Positions 9,548-19,173 of a DNA stretch of 64,000 nt are shown here, piece after piece (position 1 is the stretch's first letter; each line of letters starts with the position of its first letter). The notes under the pieces were generated by a model. It saw only the letters and a list, made by a program, of their open reading frames with translations, was not told the origin of the DNA and searched no databases. The stretch is from Betaproteobacteria bacterium HGW-Betaproteobacteria-9 (GTDB taxonomy: Bacteria > Pseudomonadota > Gammaproteobacteria > Burkholderiales > Burkholderiaceae_C), in assembly GCA_002842215.1 (NCBI GenBank), contig PHCC01000008.1:62001-126000 (forward strand), in the 5' to 3' direction. The position numbers and the translations under genes were made by a program.

Positions 9548-10645
9548 TTATTCACTGACCGGGTAGGCACCCAGCACCTTGTAGAACGCGCACAGGCCCT
9601 TGAGTTCTTCCAGCGCCGCCGCCACATGGGGCTGCGAGGGATGGCCTGCGATGTCGATATAGAAGTAGTACTCCCACTGGCCGGATTTGGCTGGACGGGA
9701 CTCGAAGCGGGTCATGGACACGCCGTTGTTTTTCAGCGGTACGAGCAGATCGTGCACCGCCCCGGGACGGTTCGGTACCGACACCACGAGGCTGGTGCAG
9801 TCCTTGCCCGAGGCGGGCGGCATGGCCAGGGTCTGGGGCAGGCTGATGACGGCAAAGCGTGTGCGGTTGTAGGCCTCGTCCTGGATCGCGTGGGCCACGA
9901 TGTGAAGACCGAACTGGGCCGCGGCTCGCTCGCTCGCCAGGCCGGCCCAGGCCGGGTTGGTGGCGGCCAGGCGGGCGCCTTCGGCGTTGCTGGACACCGC
10001 GCGGCGCTCGGCGTTGGGCAGGTGCTGGCTGAGCCAGTTCTGGCACTGGGCCAGGGCTTGGGGGTGGGCCATCACCACCTCGATGCCGTCCAGTTCGTTC
10101 AGCTGGCGCAACAGGTTGTGGCGCACCAGCAGACTCACTTCGCCCACCACGTGCACTGGCGAGCGCAGGAACAGATCGAGCGATCGGGCGACCACGCCCT
10201 CGGTAGAGTTTTCCATGCCGACCACGCCGTACTGCGCGGTGCCGGCCGCCGTGGCGTGGAACACCTCGTCGAAGTTGGCGCAGTAGATCAGGTTGGCGGC
10301 ACTGCCAAAGAACTCGATGGCGGCCTGCTCACAGAAAGTGCCCTGAGGGCCCAGCACGGCCACGCGCTGCGGAGCCTCCAGCGCCAGACAGGCCGACATG
10401 ATCTCGCGCCAGATCGAGGCCACATGCTGGTTCAGCAAGGGGCCCTGGTTGGCCGCCTGGATCTTTTCGATCACCTGGGCAACGCGATCAGGGCGGAAGA
10501 AGGGTGAGCCTTCGGCACGCTTGATTTCGCCCACCTGCTCGGCAACTTTGGCGCGCTGGTTCAGCAGCGACAGCAGTTGCTGGTCCAGCGAGTCGATCTG
10601 GATTCGCAAGGCGCCCAGTGCTTCGGACTGTGTGGGTTGTTTCAT
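9548..10645 (-). CDS. pheA: Bifunctional chorismate mutase/prephenate dehydratase
   Basis: About 365 residues in three parts. The AroQ chorismate mutase helices come first (residues 10-90, with RIQIDSLDQQLLSLLNQRA). The prephenate dehydratase domain follows (VAVLGPQGTFCEQAA, then GVVGMENSTEGVV). The C-terminal ACT domain includes the phenylalanine-sensing region (LVVSVPNRPGAVHDLL and ESRPAKSGQWEYYFYID). Feedback inhibition by phenylalanine is expected. I chose the ATG at 10645. A TTG at 10666 that overlaps the serC stop is the alternative, and neither has a strong ribosome site. Confidence 0.93.
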   Translation of the reverse strand: MKQPTQSEALGALRIQIDSLDQQLLSLLNQRAKVAEQVGEIKRAEGSPFFRPDRVAQVIEKIQAANQGPLLNQHVASIWREIMSACLALEAPQRVAVLGPQGTFCEQAAIEFFGSAANLIYCANFDEVFHATAAGTAQYGVVGMENSTEGVVARSLDLFLRSPVHVVGEVSLLVRHNLLRQLNELDGIEVVMAHPQALAQCQNWLSQHLPNAERRAVSSNAEGARLAATNPAWAGLASERAAAQFGLHIVAHAIQDEAYNRTRFAVISLPQTLAMPPASGKDCTSLVVSVPNRPGAVHDLLVPLKNNGVSMTRFESRPAKSGQWEYYFYIDIAGHPSQPHVAAALEELKGLCAFYKVLGAYPVSE

Positions 10646-10662
10646 CGTGGGGTCGGCCGGTT

Positions 10663-11772
10663 TCAAGCCTGTTTTTGTTCGAAATCGCGCATGTAGGCGA
10701 CCAAGGCCCGCACGCCTTCCAGCGGCATGGCGTTGTAGAGACTGGCGCGCATGCCACCGACCGACTTGTGTCCCTTGAGCTGCAACAGGCCCGCGGCTCT
10801 GGCTCCGGCGAGGAAGGCCTCGTTGCGCGACTCATCGCGCAGGAAGAACGGCACGTTCATACGCGAGCGGCAGTCCGTTGCAACCTTGTTCACATAGAAC
10901 GAAGACTGGTCGATGAAGCCGTAGAGCAGCCCGGCCTTGGCCATGTTGCGGTGCTCCATGGCCGCAATCCCGTGCAGGTCGCCCTCGGTCTGGCGCTTGA
11001 GCCACTGGAAGGTGAGCCCTGCCATGTAGATGCCGTAGGTCGGCGGCGTGTTGTACATCGAGCCATTGTCGGCCACGGTTTTGTAGTCAAAGGCGCTCGG
11101 GCAGATCGACAACGCATGACCGAGCAGGTCTTCCCGCACCACCACCAGGGTGACGCCTGCCGGCCCGAGATTCTTCTGGGCCCCGCCAAAAGCCAGACTG
11201 ACGCGGCGCCAGTCCACGGTGCGCGAGGCCACATGGGAAGAGAAGTCGATCACCAGCGGCGCGTTGCTGCCGAGTGCCTTCAGGTCGGGCAATTCGTGCA
11301 GTTCAACGCCATGGATGGTTTCGTTGCTGCACAGGTGCACGTATTGCGCATCGGGGCTGAGCTGCCAGCTGCCCGGTGCGGGCAGGCGGGTGTGAGCGTC
11401 GGCCTCGTTGCTGGCCGCCAGGCGGGGATCGCAGAACTTGCGGGCTTCTTTGAACGACTTCTGGCTCCAACTGCCCGTGACCACGAAGTCCACCACGCCG
11501 CCGCGCGACAGGTTCAGCGGCACGATGGCGTTTTCAGCCAGACCGCCACCCTGCATGAACAGGATGCGAAAGTTCGGTGGCACCGCCAGCAGCTCACGCA
11601 AGTCGGCTTCGGCCGCCTCGATGATGGACATGAACTCCTTGCCGCGATGGCTCATTTCCATCACGCTCATGCCGCTGCCGTGCCAGTCGAGCATGTCGGC
11701 CGCGGCCTGCTGCAGCACTTCCACCGGCATCGCGGCCGGACCCGCGGAAAAGTTGTACGGGCGCTGCGTCAC
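10663..11772 (-). CDS. serC: Phosphoserine aminotransferase
   Basis: A 369-residue class-V PLP aminotransferase beginning [13 protein letters not shown], the SerC hallmark. The pyridoxal lysine lies in [13 protein letters not shown]. It makes phosphoserine for serine and also serves pyridoxal phosphate synthesis. Its ATG overlaps the gyrA stop codon by four bases (ATGA), so the two are translationally coupled. Confidence 0.95.
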   Translation of the reverse strand: MTQRPYNFSAGPAAMPVEVLQQAAADMLDWHGSGMSVMEMSHRGKEFMSIIEAAEADLRELLAVPPNFRILFMQGGGLAENAIVPLNLSRGGVVDFVVTGSWSQKSFKEARKFCDPRLAASNEADAHTRLPAPGSWQLSPDAQYVHLCSNETIHGVELHELPDLKALGSNAPLVIDFSSHVASRTVDWRRVSLAFGGAQKNLGPAGVTLVVVREDLLGHALSICPSAFDYKTVADNGSMYNTPPTYGIYMAGLTFQWLKRQTEGDLHGIAAMEHRNMAKAGLLYGFIDQSSFYVNKVATDCRSRMNVPFFLRDESRNEAFLAGARAAGLLQLKGHKSVGGMRASLYNAMPLEGVRALVAYMRDFEQKQA

Positions 11773-14408
11773 GGCTGTTCGTCCGTGCTGTCAGCCTCGC
11801 TGTCGTCCGCCAGCTCGGGCACGTTGGCGTCGTTCTCCACGATGCGTTGCAAGCCGGAAAGCTCAGCGCCTTCGTCCAGCGCGATCAGGGTCACGCCCTG
11901 CGTGGCCCGGCCCATCTCGCGGATTTCGGACACGCGGGTGCGCACCAGAACGCCCTTGTCGGTGATCAGCATGATCTCGTCGTCGGTGTGGACCAGGGTG
12001 GCGGCCACGACCTTGCCGTTGCGCTCGCTTTGCTGGATCGCGATCATGCCCTTGGTGCCACGGCCATGGCGGGTGTACTCGCCAATCGGCGTGCGTTTGC
12101 CATAGCCGTTGATGGTGGCGGTGAGCACGCTCTGCTGTTCGTCTTCGGCCACCAGCATGGCGATCACGCTCTGGCTTTCTTCGATCATCATGCCGCGAAC
12201 ACCACGCGCATTGCGGCCCATGGGGCGCACGTCGTTCTCGTCGAAACGGACCGCCTTGCCTCCGTCGGAGAACAGCATCACGTCGTGCTGGCCATCGGTC
12301 AGCGCGGCGCCGATCAGGAAGTCACCCTCGTCCAGGTCGACGGCGATGATGCCGGCCTTGCGCGGATTGCTGAATTCGTCCAGCGCGGTTTTCTTGACCG
12401 TGCCCATCGACGTGGCCATGAACACGTAGCGGTCCTGCGGAAAGCTGCGCATCTCGCCTGTCAGCGGCAGCACCACGTTGATCTTCTCGCCCTCTTGCAG
12501 AGGGAACATGTTGACGATCGGGCGGCCGCGCGAACCGCGTGAACCGGCCGGCACTTCCCAGACCTTGAGCCAGTACAGGCGGCCCCGGTTGGAGAAGCAA
12601 AGGATGTAGTCATGTGTGTTGGCGATGAAGAGCTGGTCGATCCAGTCGTCTTCTTTTGTTGCGGTGGCCTGTTTGCCGCGACCGCCGCGTTTCTGTGCCC
12701 GGTATTCGGAGAGCGGCTGGCTCTTGATGTAGCCGCTGTGGCTGAGCGTGACCACCATGTCGGTGGGCGTGATCAGGTCTTCGGTGGAGAGGTCCTGGGC
12801 GCTGTGTTCGATCTCGCTGCGGCGCGCGCCGAGCTTGGTCTGGCCGAACTCAGTCTTCACTTCGGTGAGTTCTTCGCCAATGATGGTGGACACGCGTTCG
12901 GGTTTGGCCAGGATGTCGAGCAGGTCGTCAATGACGCCCATGACTTCCTTGTATTCGGCCACGATCTTGTCCTGCTCCAGACCGGTCAGGCGCTGCAGGC
13001 GCATCTGCAGAATTTCCTGCGCCTGGGTTTCGGAGAGGCGGTACAGGCCATCACTGCCCATGCCAAACTCGCGCTCCAGACCTTCAGGGCGGTAGTCGTC
13101 GGCGTTGATCACACCGCCGTCCAGGCGCGAGCGGGTCAGCATTTCGCGCACCAACTGGCTGTCCCAGCTGCGGGTCATCAGCTCGGCCTTGGCCACCGGT
13201 GGGGTGGGGCTCTCGCGGATGATCTTGATGAATTCGTCGATGTTGGCCAACGCCACCGCCAGGCCTTCGAGCACATGACCGCGCTCGCGCGCCTTGCGCA
13301 GGTTGAACACCGTGCGGCGTGTCACCACTTCGCGGCGGTGTTCCAGGAACACCTGGATCAGGTCCTTGAGGTTGCACAGGCGCGGCTGACCGTCGATCAG
13401 GGCCACCATATTGATGCCGAAGGTGTCCTGCAACTGCGTCTGCTTGTACAGGTTGTTGAGCACCACCTCGGGCACTTCGCCGCGCTTGAGTTCGATCACC
13501 AGGCGCATGCCCGATTTGTCCGACTCGTCCTGGATGTGGCTGATGCCTTCGATCTTCTTCTCGTGCACCAGCTCGGCAATGCGCTCCTGCAGCGTCTTCT
13601 TGTTCACCTGGTAGGGCAGCTCGTCCACGATGATGGACTGGCGCTGGCCCTTGTCGATGTCCTCGAAATGGCACTTGGCGCGCATCACCACGCGACCGCG
13701 ACCGGTGCGGTAACCGTCCTTCACGCCCGTCATGCCGTAGATGATGCCGGCGGTAGGGAAGTCGGGCGCCGGGATGATTTCCATCAGTTCGTCGATGGTG
13801 GCTTCGGGCTGCTTCAGCAGGTGCAGACAGGCGTCGACCACCTCGTTGAGGTTGTGGGGTGGAATATTGGTCGCCATGCCCACCGCAATGCCCGAAGAGC
13901 CGTTGACCAGCAGGTTGGGCAGACGCGAGGGCAGCACCAACGGCTCTTTTTCCGAGCCGTCGTAGTTGGGGCCGAAGTTGACGGTTTCCTTGTCGATGTC
14001 GGCCAGCATTTCGTGGGCGATCTTCGACAGGCGGATTTCCGTGTAACGCATGGCCGCTGCGTTGTCGCCGTCAACCGAACCGAAGTTGCCCTGACCGTCG
14101 ACCAGCATGTGGCGCAGCGAGAAGTCTTGCGCCATGCGAACGATGGTGTCGTACACCGCGGAGTCGCCGTGCGGGTGGTACTTACCGATCACGTCACCGA
14201 CGATACGGGCCGACTTCTTGTAAGGTCGGTTCCAGTCATTGTTCAGCTCGTGCATGGCGAACAGCACACGCCGGTGTACGGGTTTGAGACCATCGCGCGC
14301 ATCGGGCAGTGCACGACCCACGATCACGCTCATCGCGTAATCCAGGTAGCTGCGCCGCATTTCCTCTTCTAGGCTGATGGGCAGGGTCTCTTTGGCGAAC
14401 TGTGTCAT
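11769..14408 (-). CDS. gyrA: DNA gyrase subunit A
   Basis: An 879-residue type IIA topoisomerase subunit. The quinolone region reads [17 protein letters not shown], with Ser and Asp at the positions equivalent to E. coli 83 and 87, that is, wild type. The catalytic tyrosine lies in [12 protein letters not shown]. The GyrA box is QKRGGRGKQ, confirming gyrase rather than topoisomerase IV. C-terminal beta-pinwheel blades follow, with an acidic tail. It introduces negative supercoils together with GyrB. It is the first gene of the minus-strand block, and the 262-bp space to the divergent ompA-like gene must hold both promoters. Confidence 0.97.
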   Translation of the reverse strand: MTQFAKETLPISLEEEMRRSYLDYAMSVIVGRALPDARDGLKPVHRRVLFAMHELNNDWNRPYKKSARIVGDVIGKYHPHGDSAVYDTIVRMAQDFSLRHMLVDGQGNFGSVDGDNAAAMRYTEIRLSKIAHEMLADIDKETVNFGPNYDGSEKEPLVLPSRLPNLLVNGSSGIAVGMATNIPPHNLNEVVDACLHLLKQPEATIDELMEIIPAPDFPTAGIIYGMTGVKDGYRTGRGRVVMRAKCHFEDIDKGQRQSIIVDELPYQVNKKTLQERIAELVHEKKIEGISHIQDESDKSGMRLVIELKRGEVPEVVLNNLYKQTQLQDTFGINMVALIDGQPRLCNLKDLIQVFLEHRREVVTRRTVFNLRKARERGHVLEGLAVALANIDEFIKIIRESPTPPVAKAELMTRSWDSQLVREMLTRSRLDGGVINADDYRPEGLEREFGMGSDGLYRLSETQAQEILQMRLQRLTGLEQDKIVAEYKEVMGVIDDLLDILAKPERVSTIIGEELTEVKTEFGQTKLGARRSEIEHSAQDLSTEDLITPTDMVVTLSHSGYIKSQPLSEYRAQKRGGRGKQATATKEDDWIDQLFIANTHDYILCFSNRGRLYWLKVWEVPAGSRGSRGRPIVNMFPLQEGEKINVVLPLTGEMRSFPQDRYVFMATSMGTVKKTALDEFSNPRKAGIIAVDLDEGDFLIGAALTDGQHDVMLFSDGGKAVRFDENDVRPMGRNARGVRGMMIEESQSVIAMLVAEDEQQSVLTATINGYGKRTPIGEYTRHGRGTKGMIAIQQSERNGKVVAATLVHTDDEIMLITDKGVLVRTRVSEIREMGRATQGVTLIALDEGAELSGLQRIVENDANVPELADDSEADSTDEQP

Positions 14409-14670
14409 GAGCGAAAGCGTAGGGTGCGTGAAGGGCCGGAAGGCAACCCGTCATTTTAGGGCTATGGCTGGGGAGGGCTTTGTAGGACTTATGTTGTGTG
14501 TCGGCAACGGATAGGGGCGTGTGCAGAAAGTGGTTACATCCGCCTTTCAAGGCCCTGACATCCGTGTCAAACGCTTGTGGCACAATAAAATCAGCGTTTT
14601 GAGTGGTGGTCACTTCAAGCGTTAATGTTGATATTTGGCCCGTCCGCGGCTCACACCAAGAGGAAAAACC

Positions 14671-15336
14671 ATGAAAAAACTGAACAAAGTGGCAATGCTG
14701 TTCGCAACCGCCGCCATGGCTTCGGCTGTATTTGCCGCGCCCTCCAGCGGCACTGCAACCAATGACAACTGGCGCAACAACCATGGCGACCTGCAGTGGA
14801 AGAACGGCGACGGCACCCTGTGCTGGCGTGATGCTTTCTGGACCCCGGCCACCGCTGCCAAGGGTTGCGACGGCGCCATCGTTCCCGCACCGGCTCCTGC
14901 ACCCGCACCTGCTCCTGTCGCCGCTGCGCCCGCACCTGCACCGGCTCCCGCACCCGCACCCGCTCCGGCTCCCGCAGCCACCAAGGTGACCTACGCCGCC
15001 GATGCCTTCTTCGACTTCGACAAGGCTGTGGTCAAGCCTGAAGGCAAAGCCAAGCTGGACGATCTGGCCAGCAAGGTTGGCGGCATCAACCTGGAAGTGG
15101 TGATTGCCGTGGGTCACACCGATTCGACCGGCCCTGCCGGCTACAACCAGTCACTGTCGGTTCGTCGTGCTGAAGCCGTCAAGGCCTATCTGGTGAGCAA
15201 GGGCATCGAAAGCAACCGCATCTACACCGAAGGCAAGGGCCTGACCCAGCCGGTGGCCGACAACGCCACCCGCGAAGGCCGTGCCAAGAACCGTCGCGTG
15301 GAAGTTGAAGTCGTTGGCACTCGTTCGGGCAGCTAA
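14671..15336 (+). CDS. OmpA-family outer membrane/peptidoglycan-binding protein
   Basis: About 221 residues starting MKKLNKVAMLFATAAMASAVFA, a signal peptide. The translation site is good (AAGAGGAAAAACC before the ATG). The middle is a Pro-Ala linker of roughly 30 residues. The C-terminal OmpA domain is clear: FFDFDKAVVKPEGKAKLDDL, then VGHTDSTGPAGYNQSLSVRR and NRRVEVEV. This domain binds peptidoglycan diaminopimelate. No beta-barrel is present; the N-terminal half is short, with WRNNHGDLQWKNGDGTLCWRD. It is probably a lipid-free anchor between envelope and wall and highly expressed, since it has its own terminator. Confidence 0.92.
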   Translation: MKKLNKVAMLFATAAMASAVFAAPSSGTATNDNWRNNHGDLQWKNGDGTLCWRDAFWTPATAAKGCDGAIVPAPAPAPAPAPVAAAPAPAPAPAPAPAPAPAATKVTYAADAFFDFDKAVVKPEGKAKLDDLASKVGGINLEVVIAVGHTDSTGPAGYNQSLSVRRAEAVKAYLVSKGIESNRIYTEGKGLTQPVADNATREGRAKNRRVEVEVVGTRSGS

Positions 15337-15360
15337 ACGTCTGCTGCGTTCCTGACGCGA

Positions 15361-15392
15361 AGCCCCATGCGTGAAAGCGCATGGGGCTTTTT
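15361..15392 (+). terminator. Rho-independent terminator after the OmpA-like gene
   Basis: A perfect 11-bp stem (AGCCCCATGCG paired with CGCATGGGGCT) with a six-base loop is followed by a T run, 25 bp after the OmpA-like stop codon. Confidence 0.88.
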
Positions 15393-15408
15393 CACGTCAC
15401 CAAGTCCC

Positions 15409-15948
15409 ATGCTCCGCGTTCTCCGCCTGCTGTTGTGCCTTTCGCTGAGCGCTTGCGCCTGGCCCGACAGTGCGCACACGGAGCTGCCGGAAGCGTCCTT
15501 GCGTGCTGTGCGGGCGATAACGGCGGAGGAGCAAGCGTGCTTTGTGCGCCCGCCCATCAACTTCAACAAGCCTGTGGTGATCATGCTGCTGTCGCCGCGC
15601 ATGGTCTATACCCTGCTGGAATGGACGCGCATGAGACAGGCCGCCGAGGCGCTCGGCTACCGCGTGCTGAGCTGGAAAGACCCCCGGGTCCCCGAGGCTG
15701 AATGGCGAGCGGCGTTGGGGTCTCCAGCCGCCACGACGACCGATCCGGAAGCACTGCTTGCCATGCCGCCCCAATGCGATTCCCTCTGGCGCGGTATGAA
15801 CCACTCGCCCATGAGCTTTGTGCTGTTGGAATCGCATCTTCATCCCTGGGCTGTCTGGGGTGTGATGCCCGAAGAGGCCTGGTCTGAAGCGCTCCGGTTC
15901 CGGGTGCTCGCGCTGAGGCGTGCGCTGGTTCAGTTCTCTCCCCAATGA
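15409..15948 (+). CDS. Putative lipoprotein of unknown function
   Basis: A 179-residue protein. I start it at MLRVLRLLLCLSLSAC because this gives a lipoprotein signal peptide with lipobox LSAC (Cys 16), while the longer frame begins inside the upstream terminator. The mature part has no motif I recognise. Some segments (VVIMLLSPRMVYTLLEWTRM) are hydrophobic or amphipathic, and a late segment is HLHPWAVWGVMPEEAW. The gene is followed at 18 bp by another exported protein, so the two may act together in the envelope. Confidence 0.7.
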   Translation: MLRVLRLLLCLSLSACAWPDSAHTELPEASLRAVRAITAEEQACFVRPPINFNKPVVIMLLSPRMVYTLLEWTRMRQAAEALGYRVLSWKDPRVPEAEWRAALGSPAATTTDPEALLAMPPQCDSLWRGMNHSPMSFVLLESHLHPWAVWGVMPEEAWSEALRFRVLALRRALVQFSPQ

Positions 15949-15966
15949 GCGCATAAATGCGTCCCG

Positions 15967-17181
15967 ATGATGTTCAAGCCCGCCTACCTGGTCTTTGCTG
16001 GCGCAGCCTTTGCGCTGCCGGGTTTTGACGTCCTGTCGCAGCCCGCACAAACTGCGCGAGACGCATCCTGCATCGACGCCGTCAGCTACCTTCCGCTTGA
16101 TCCAGCACAGGTGGGGCGCGACAGCCAGGGGGTGGCTGCGCTGGGGACCTACGAACGCATCAGCCCTGACGGGCGCTTTGTCCTGCGCTCGTTTTCGGGC
16201 GCGCAACTGGGGCAGGTGGCCCTGATTGAACTGCCCGCAGAACCCGACAGCGGTATGACGGTGCGCAAGACACCGCTCAGCAATGAGGCTTTCCCCGTGC
16301 AGGGCAGCTGGCGCTATCTGGTCGATGTGGATGGCAGTCACTACCGTTTCTCGGACATCGTGCACCAGCCGCAGATGGCTCGGCCCCTGTTCAAAGGGGG
16401 CATGAAGGGCTTTTATGCTGCAGCCTCCGAGCTGAACAGTGCACGGAGCCCGGACCCATCCCTGGTCTGGATTCGCTCCATGAGCTGGCCCCAGGGAAGC
16501 CGGGCAGGGCAGGGCACCGGTCCGCTGCAGGTGCGAACGCTGGGGTTGCGCGATAGCGCCCGAGGGGTCGAGATCGTTCACGATTCTGGCGCCCAGTTCA
16601 TCTGCCGTTCTCGTGAAGTCACCGATGGCAATGTCTATACCCTGCCCATGCTGTCGGTTGATGGCCTGGCGTTTTCCGCCATCCCGGTCAACCCCCGCCA
16701 GGGGGCGCCCAGCATGCGTGTCTATGGCTTGGCCCAGGGCGCGCTGGATCCGGAGCATCCCTGCGACTTGCGGTGGGACCTGCAGGCCACGCCGGGCAAG
16801 GCCGTTTTTGGCTTCACCACCGACCAGTCCGCCATGCTCACCTACACCGACAACGCGTCGGTCTATTTCGTCGACCCGCGACCGACGCTCAAAGGACAGG
16901 TGTTTCGCATCGAAGACTGGCGTGCACAGGTGCTGGCCAGCGCCTTTCCAGGCTTGACCCGCGATGGGCGGATTGTGTTTGGCGCCACCTGGAAGGATTG
17001 CCGACCCGATGGCGTGTGCGCCGAACAGGCCGGCTACGTGATCGCCGACCCCTACCAGAACCCCGACTACCGCCAGCAGCTGCGGCATCTGGGCCTGCAG
17101 GCGCCAAAAACCTGCATATCACCCGCCGATGTTCTGCGCGAGCGTCAGCGCTTCGCCACGCAGCACGGACTCGCACCATGA
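15967..17181 (+). CDS. Exported protein of unknown function
   Basis: A 404-residue protein with a probable signal peptide in the first 25 residues. I recognise no family. Internal repeats of the type ISPDGRFVLRSFSG and TRDGRIVFGATWKDC resemble WD40/TolB-like beta-propeller strands, so a periplasmic propeller is possible. Several cysteine pairs would suit an oxidised compartment. It sits between a lipoprotein gene and ubiG. Confidence 0.7.
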   Translation: MMFKPAYLVFAGAAFALPGFDVLSQPAQTARDASCIDAVSYLPLDPAQVGRDSQGVAALGTYERISPDGRFVLRSFSGAQLGQVALIELPAEPDSGMTVRKTPLSNEAFPVQGSWRYLVDVDGSHYRFSDIVHQPQMARPLFKGGMKGFYAAASELNSARSPDPSLVWIRSMSWPQGSRAGQGTGPLQVRTLGLRDSARGVEIVHDSGAQFICRSREVTDGNVYTLPMLSVDGLAFSAIPVNPRQGAPSMRVYGLAQGALDPEHPCDLRWDLQATPGKAVFGFTTDQSAMLTYTDNASVYFVDPRPTLKGQVFRIEDWRAQVLASAFPGLTRDGRIVFGATWKDCRPDGVCAEQAGYVIADPYQNPDYRQQLRHLGLQAPKTCISPADVLRERQRFATQHGLAP

Positions 17182-17202
17182 AGCCGTGTGAAAATCCGTT
17201 CC

Positions 17203-17907
17203 ATGAATCCCGTCAATGCCGATCCGGCCGAGCTGGCCAAATTTTCCGATCTTGCCCACCGCTGGTGGGACCCCGAGAGCGAGTTCCGACCGCTGCACCA
17301 GATCAACCCCTTGCGACTGGCGTGGATCGACGAGCTCGCCAACCTGTCGGGCAAACAAGTGCTCGACGTGGGTTGCGGCGGCGGCATCCTGTCCGACTCC
17401 ATGGCCCGCAAAGGCGCCCAGGTCACGGGCATTGATCTTTCCACGAAAGCGCTCCGGGTGGCCCAGCTGCACGCGCTGGAAGCCAGCACGGCCGGCGTCA
17501 GCTACCGGGAAGTCAGCGCCGAAGCGCTGGCCGAGGAACAGCCGGCTTCGTTTGATGTGGTGACCTGCATGGAAATGCTGGAACACGTGCCCGATCCGGC
17601 TTCGGTGGTGCGTGCTTGCGCCACACTGGTCAAGCCCGGCGGCTGGGTGTTTTTCTCCACCATCAACCGCAACCCCAAGTCGTTCCTGTTCGCCATCTTG
17701 GGTGCTGAGTACCTGCTGCAGATGCTGCCCAAGGGCACGCACGAATACGCCAAGATGATCCGCCCCAGCGAACTGGCGGGCTATTGCCGCGCTTCAAACC
17801 TCGATCTGGCCCAGACCCGCGGGATGGAATACAACCCGCTGACCAAGCGCTACTGGCTGAGCCAGGACACCAGCGTGAACTACCTGCTGGCCACGCGCAA
17901 GGCATGA
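17203..17907 (+). CDS. ubiG: Ubiquinone biosynthesis O-methyltransferase
   Basis: About 234 residues. It opens [20 protein letters not shown], characteristic of UbiG, with SAM-binding motif [13 protein letters not shown] and later [11 protein letters not shown]. It catalyses both O-methylations in ubiquinone synthesis. A GTG 15 bases upstream could start it, but the ATG gives the usual N terminus. Its stop overlaps the gph start by four bases. Confidence 0.94.
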   Translation: MNPVNADPAELAKFSDLAHRWWDPESEFRPLHQINPLRLAWIDELANLSGKQVLDVGCGGGILSDSMARKGAQVTGIDLSTKALRVAQLHALEASTAGVSYREVSAEALAEEQPASFDVVTCMEMLEHVPDPASVVRACATLVKPGGWVFFSTINRNPKSFLFAILGAEYLLQMLPKGTHEYAKMIRPSELAGYCRASNLDLAQTRGMEYNPLTKRYWLSQDTSVNYLLATRKA

Positions 17908-18578
17908 AGCTTCCTCCGTTTGCGGTGAAGGCGGTGCTGTTCGATCTGGACGGCACGCTGGTGGACAGTGCGCCCGACCTGGCGCTGGCTGTCGAGCGCA
18001 TGCGTGCGGCCCGGCAACTGCCCGCCTTGCCGCTGGAGGGCTACCGGCCCCATGCCAGCTCTGGCGCGCGCGGCATGATCCAGGTGGCTTTCGGGGTTCC
18101 TCCTGCCGATCCCGCCTATGAATCCCTCAAGCGGGAGTTTCTGTCGCACTACGAACAGTGCCTGCTGCAGCACACCCGGTGTTTCGACGGGGTTGACGAA
18201 CTCATGGACACGCTGGCACAAGGGCAGATGCCCTGGGGCATCGTCACCAACAAGGCCCAGCGCCTCACCGATCCGGTGCTGGCGGGCCTGCCCACCTTGT
18301 CGGGAGCGGGCGCGGTTGTGTGTGGAGATACCACGCCGTGGCCCAAGCCCCACCCCGAGCCTCTGCGTGAGGCGGCGCGTCGCCTCGGCGTGAGCCCGGG
18401 CGCCTGCATCTACGTGGGCGATGACGAACGTGACATCGTCGCCGGGCGCGAAGCGGGCATGTTCACCGTGGCCGCGCGCTATGGTTACCTGGGCGTTGGC
18501 GGGGAAACGGGGCATTGGGGTGCCGATGCGGAAGTTCTTTCTCCATTGCAGGTCTTGAAATTGCTCCAACTGCCTTAA
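17904..18578 (+). CDS. gph: Phosphoglycolate phosphatase-like HAD hydrolase
   Basis: A 224-residue HAD phosphatase. Motif I is [16 protein letters not shown], motif II is GIVTNKAQR, and motif IV is [17 protein letters not shown]. It shares ATGA with the end of ubiG, so it is coupled to it; this ubiG-gph pair is common in proteobacteria. Phosphoglycolate phosphatase clears 2-phosphoglycolate from DNA repair or photorespiration-like reactions. A MupP-like role in cell wall recycling is an alternative for this subfamily. Confidence 0.85.
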   Translation: MKLPPFAVKAVLFDLDGTLVDSAPDLALAVERMRAARQLPALPLEGYRPHASSGARGMIQVAFGVPPADPAYESLKREFLSHYEQCLLQHTRCFDGVDELMDTLAQGQMPWGIVTNKAQRLTDPVLAGLPTLSGAGAVVCGDTTPWPKPHPEPLREAARRLGVSPGACIYVGDDERDIVAGREAGMFTVAARYGYLGVGGETGHWGADAEVLSPLQVLKLLQLP

Positions 18579-18591
18579 ACTTGATGACTCA

Positions 18592-18980
18592 GGGGCTGCA
18601 CTGGTTTCGACGTGGGTTCGGACACGCAGCAGGGCATGTCGAGGTTCTGTCACCTCGTAAAACCGCAGAAAAAAACTAACTGCAAACGACGAACGTTTCG
18701 CACTCGCCGCTTAATTGCCGGTGAGCTTTGCAACAGCAGGCCTATGGGCTGGGCAAGGGTTCAGACGGCGCAAGCCGCGAGAGTCCAGGCTGCAAAGATA
18801 ATTCAATAGGCTGGCTGGGCGTCGGGTAACTTGGCGCACAGCGAGATTCAAGGTTGCTGGCGTTCTGTATAGCGTGCCGCTGCGCGATACAGGAAGCGAG
18901 ACTCAAATCAGATGGCTACACATGTAGAACTGCGCGAAGAAGGCTTGCGGACGGGGGTTCAATTCCCCCCAGCTCCACCA
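18592..18980 (+). ncRNA. ssrA: Transfer-messenger RNA (tmRNA)
   Basis: The 5' end GGGGCTGCACTGGTTTCGAC and 3' end GGTTCAATTCCCCCCAGC plus TCCACCA form the alanyl tRNA-like domain. The resume codon and tag lie at 18682-18714 and read ANDERFALAA then TAA, the expected betaproteobacterial proteolysis tag. Length is 389 nt. tmRNA with SmpB rescues stalled ribosomes. The 3' end is the integration target of the adjacent element, and the integration regenerates an intact CCA end. Confidence 0.97.
18958..18980 (+). other. attL core at the ssrA 3' end
   Basis: TTCAATT, two bases, then CCCCAGCTCCACCA. The same 23-bp pattern recurs at 35307-35329 with only the two middle bases changed (CC to GA). These are the core-type attachment sites left by integrase recombination into ssrA. 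Confidence 0.85.
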
Positions 18981-18991
18981 TAAACCCGTCC

Positions 18992-19027
18992 AAGGGCATG
19001 CATCCACATACGATGCATGCCCTTTTT
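18992..19027 (+). terminator. Element-borne terminator for ssrA
   Basis: A perfect 13-bp stem (AAGGGCATGCATC paired with GATGCATGCCCTT, loop of seven) runs into TTT, 12 bp after the tmRNA CCA. It lies inside the element and replaces the host terminator now found past attR at 35343-35375. Confidence 0.85.
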
Positions 19028-19091
19028 CGTTGCAAAATCAAGGCCTTTCAGTACAAGGCCATCCATATGCATGCAGCTAGAGCCAGCTGCA

Positions 19092-19155
19092 CTTGGGGGT
19101 ACAGGTGGGGGTGCATCCCCCCATGTATCCGCAAATGAGGTGACTTGTACCCCCA
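19092..19155. promoter_or_regulatory. Putative integrase arm-type sites, left end
   Basis: The 24-mer starting CTTGGGGGTACAGGTGGGGG (19092-19115) recurs with one mismatch at 35230-35253 near attR. An inverted partial copy, TGTACCCCCA, is at 19146-19155 just before the integrase gene. Placement near both cores, outside genes, fits arm-type integrase or excisionase binding sites. This is inference. Confidence 0.5.
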
Positions 19156-19173
19156 CCCCATGGAGGCCAAGCC

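Noticed and set aside
12612..14372. 586-residue open frame opposite gyrA
   Set aside because: Same artefact: complementary frame of a highly conserved gene, no recognisable domain.
14622..14984. Gly-Ala repeat protein opposite the OmpA-like gene
   Set aside because: It is the antisense reading of the Pro-Ala linker codons.
15397..17088. 563-residue open frame on the minus strand opposite two exported proteins
   Set aside because: Lacks a ribosome site and any domain; the plus-strand frames have proper signal peptides and starts.
18541..18591. Promoter for ssrA between gph and the tmRNA
   Set aside because: TTGAAA is present but no good -10 lies at proper spacing to the 5' end, so no site is called.
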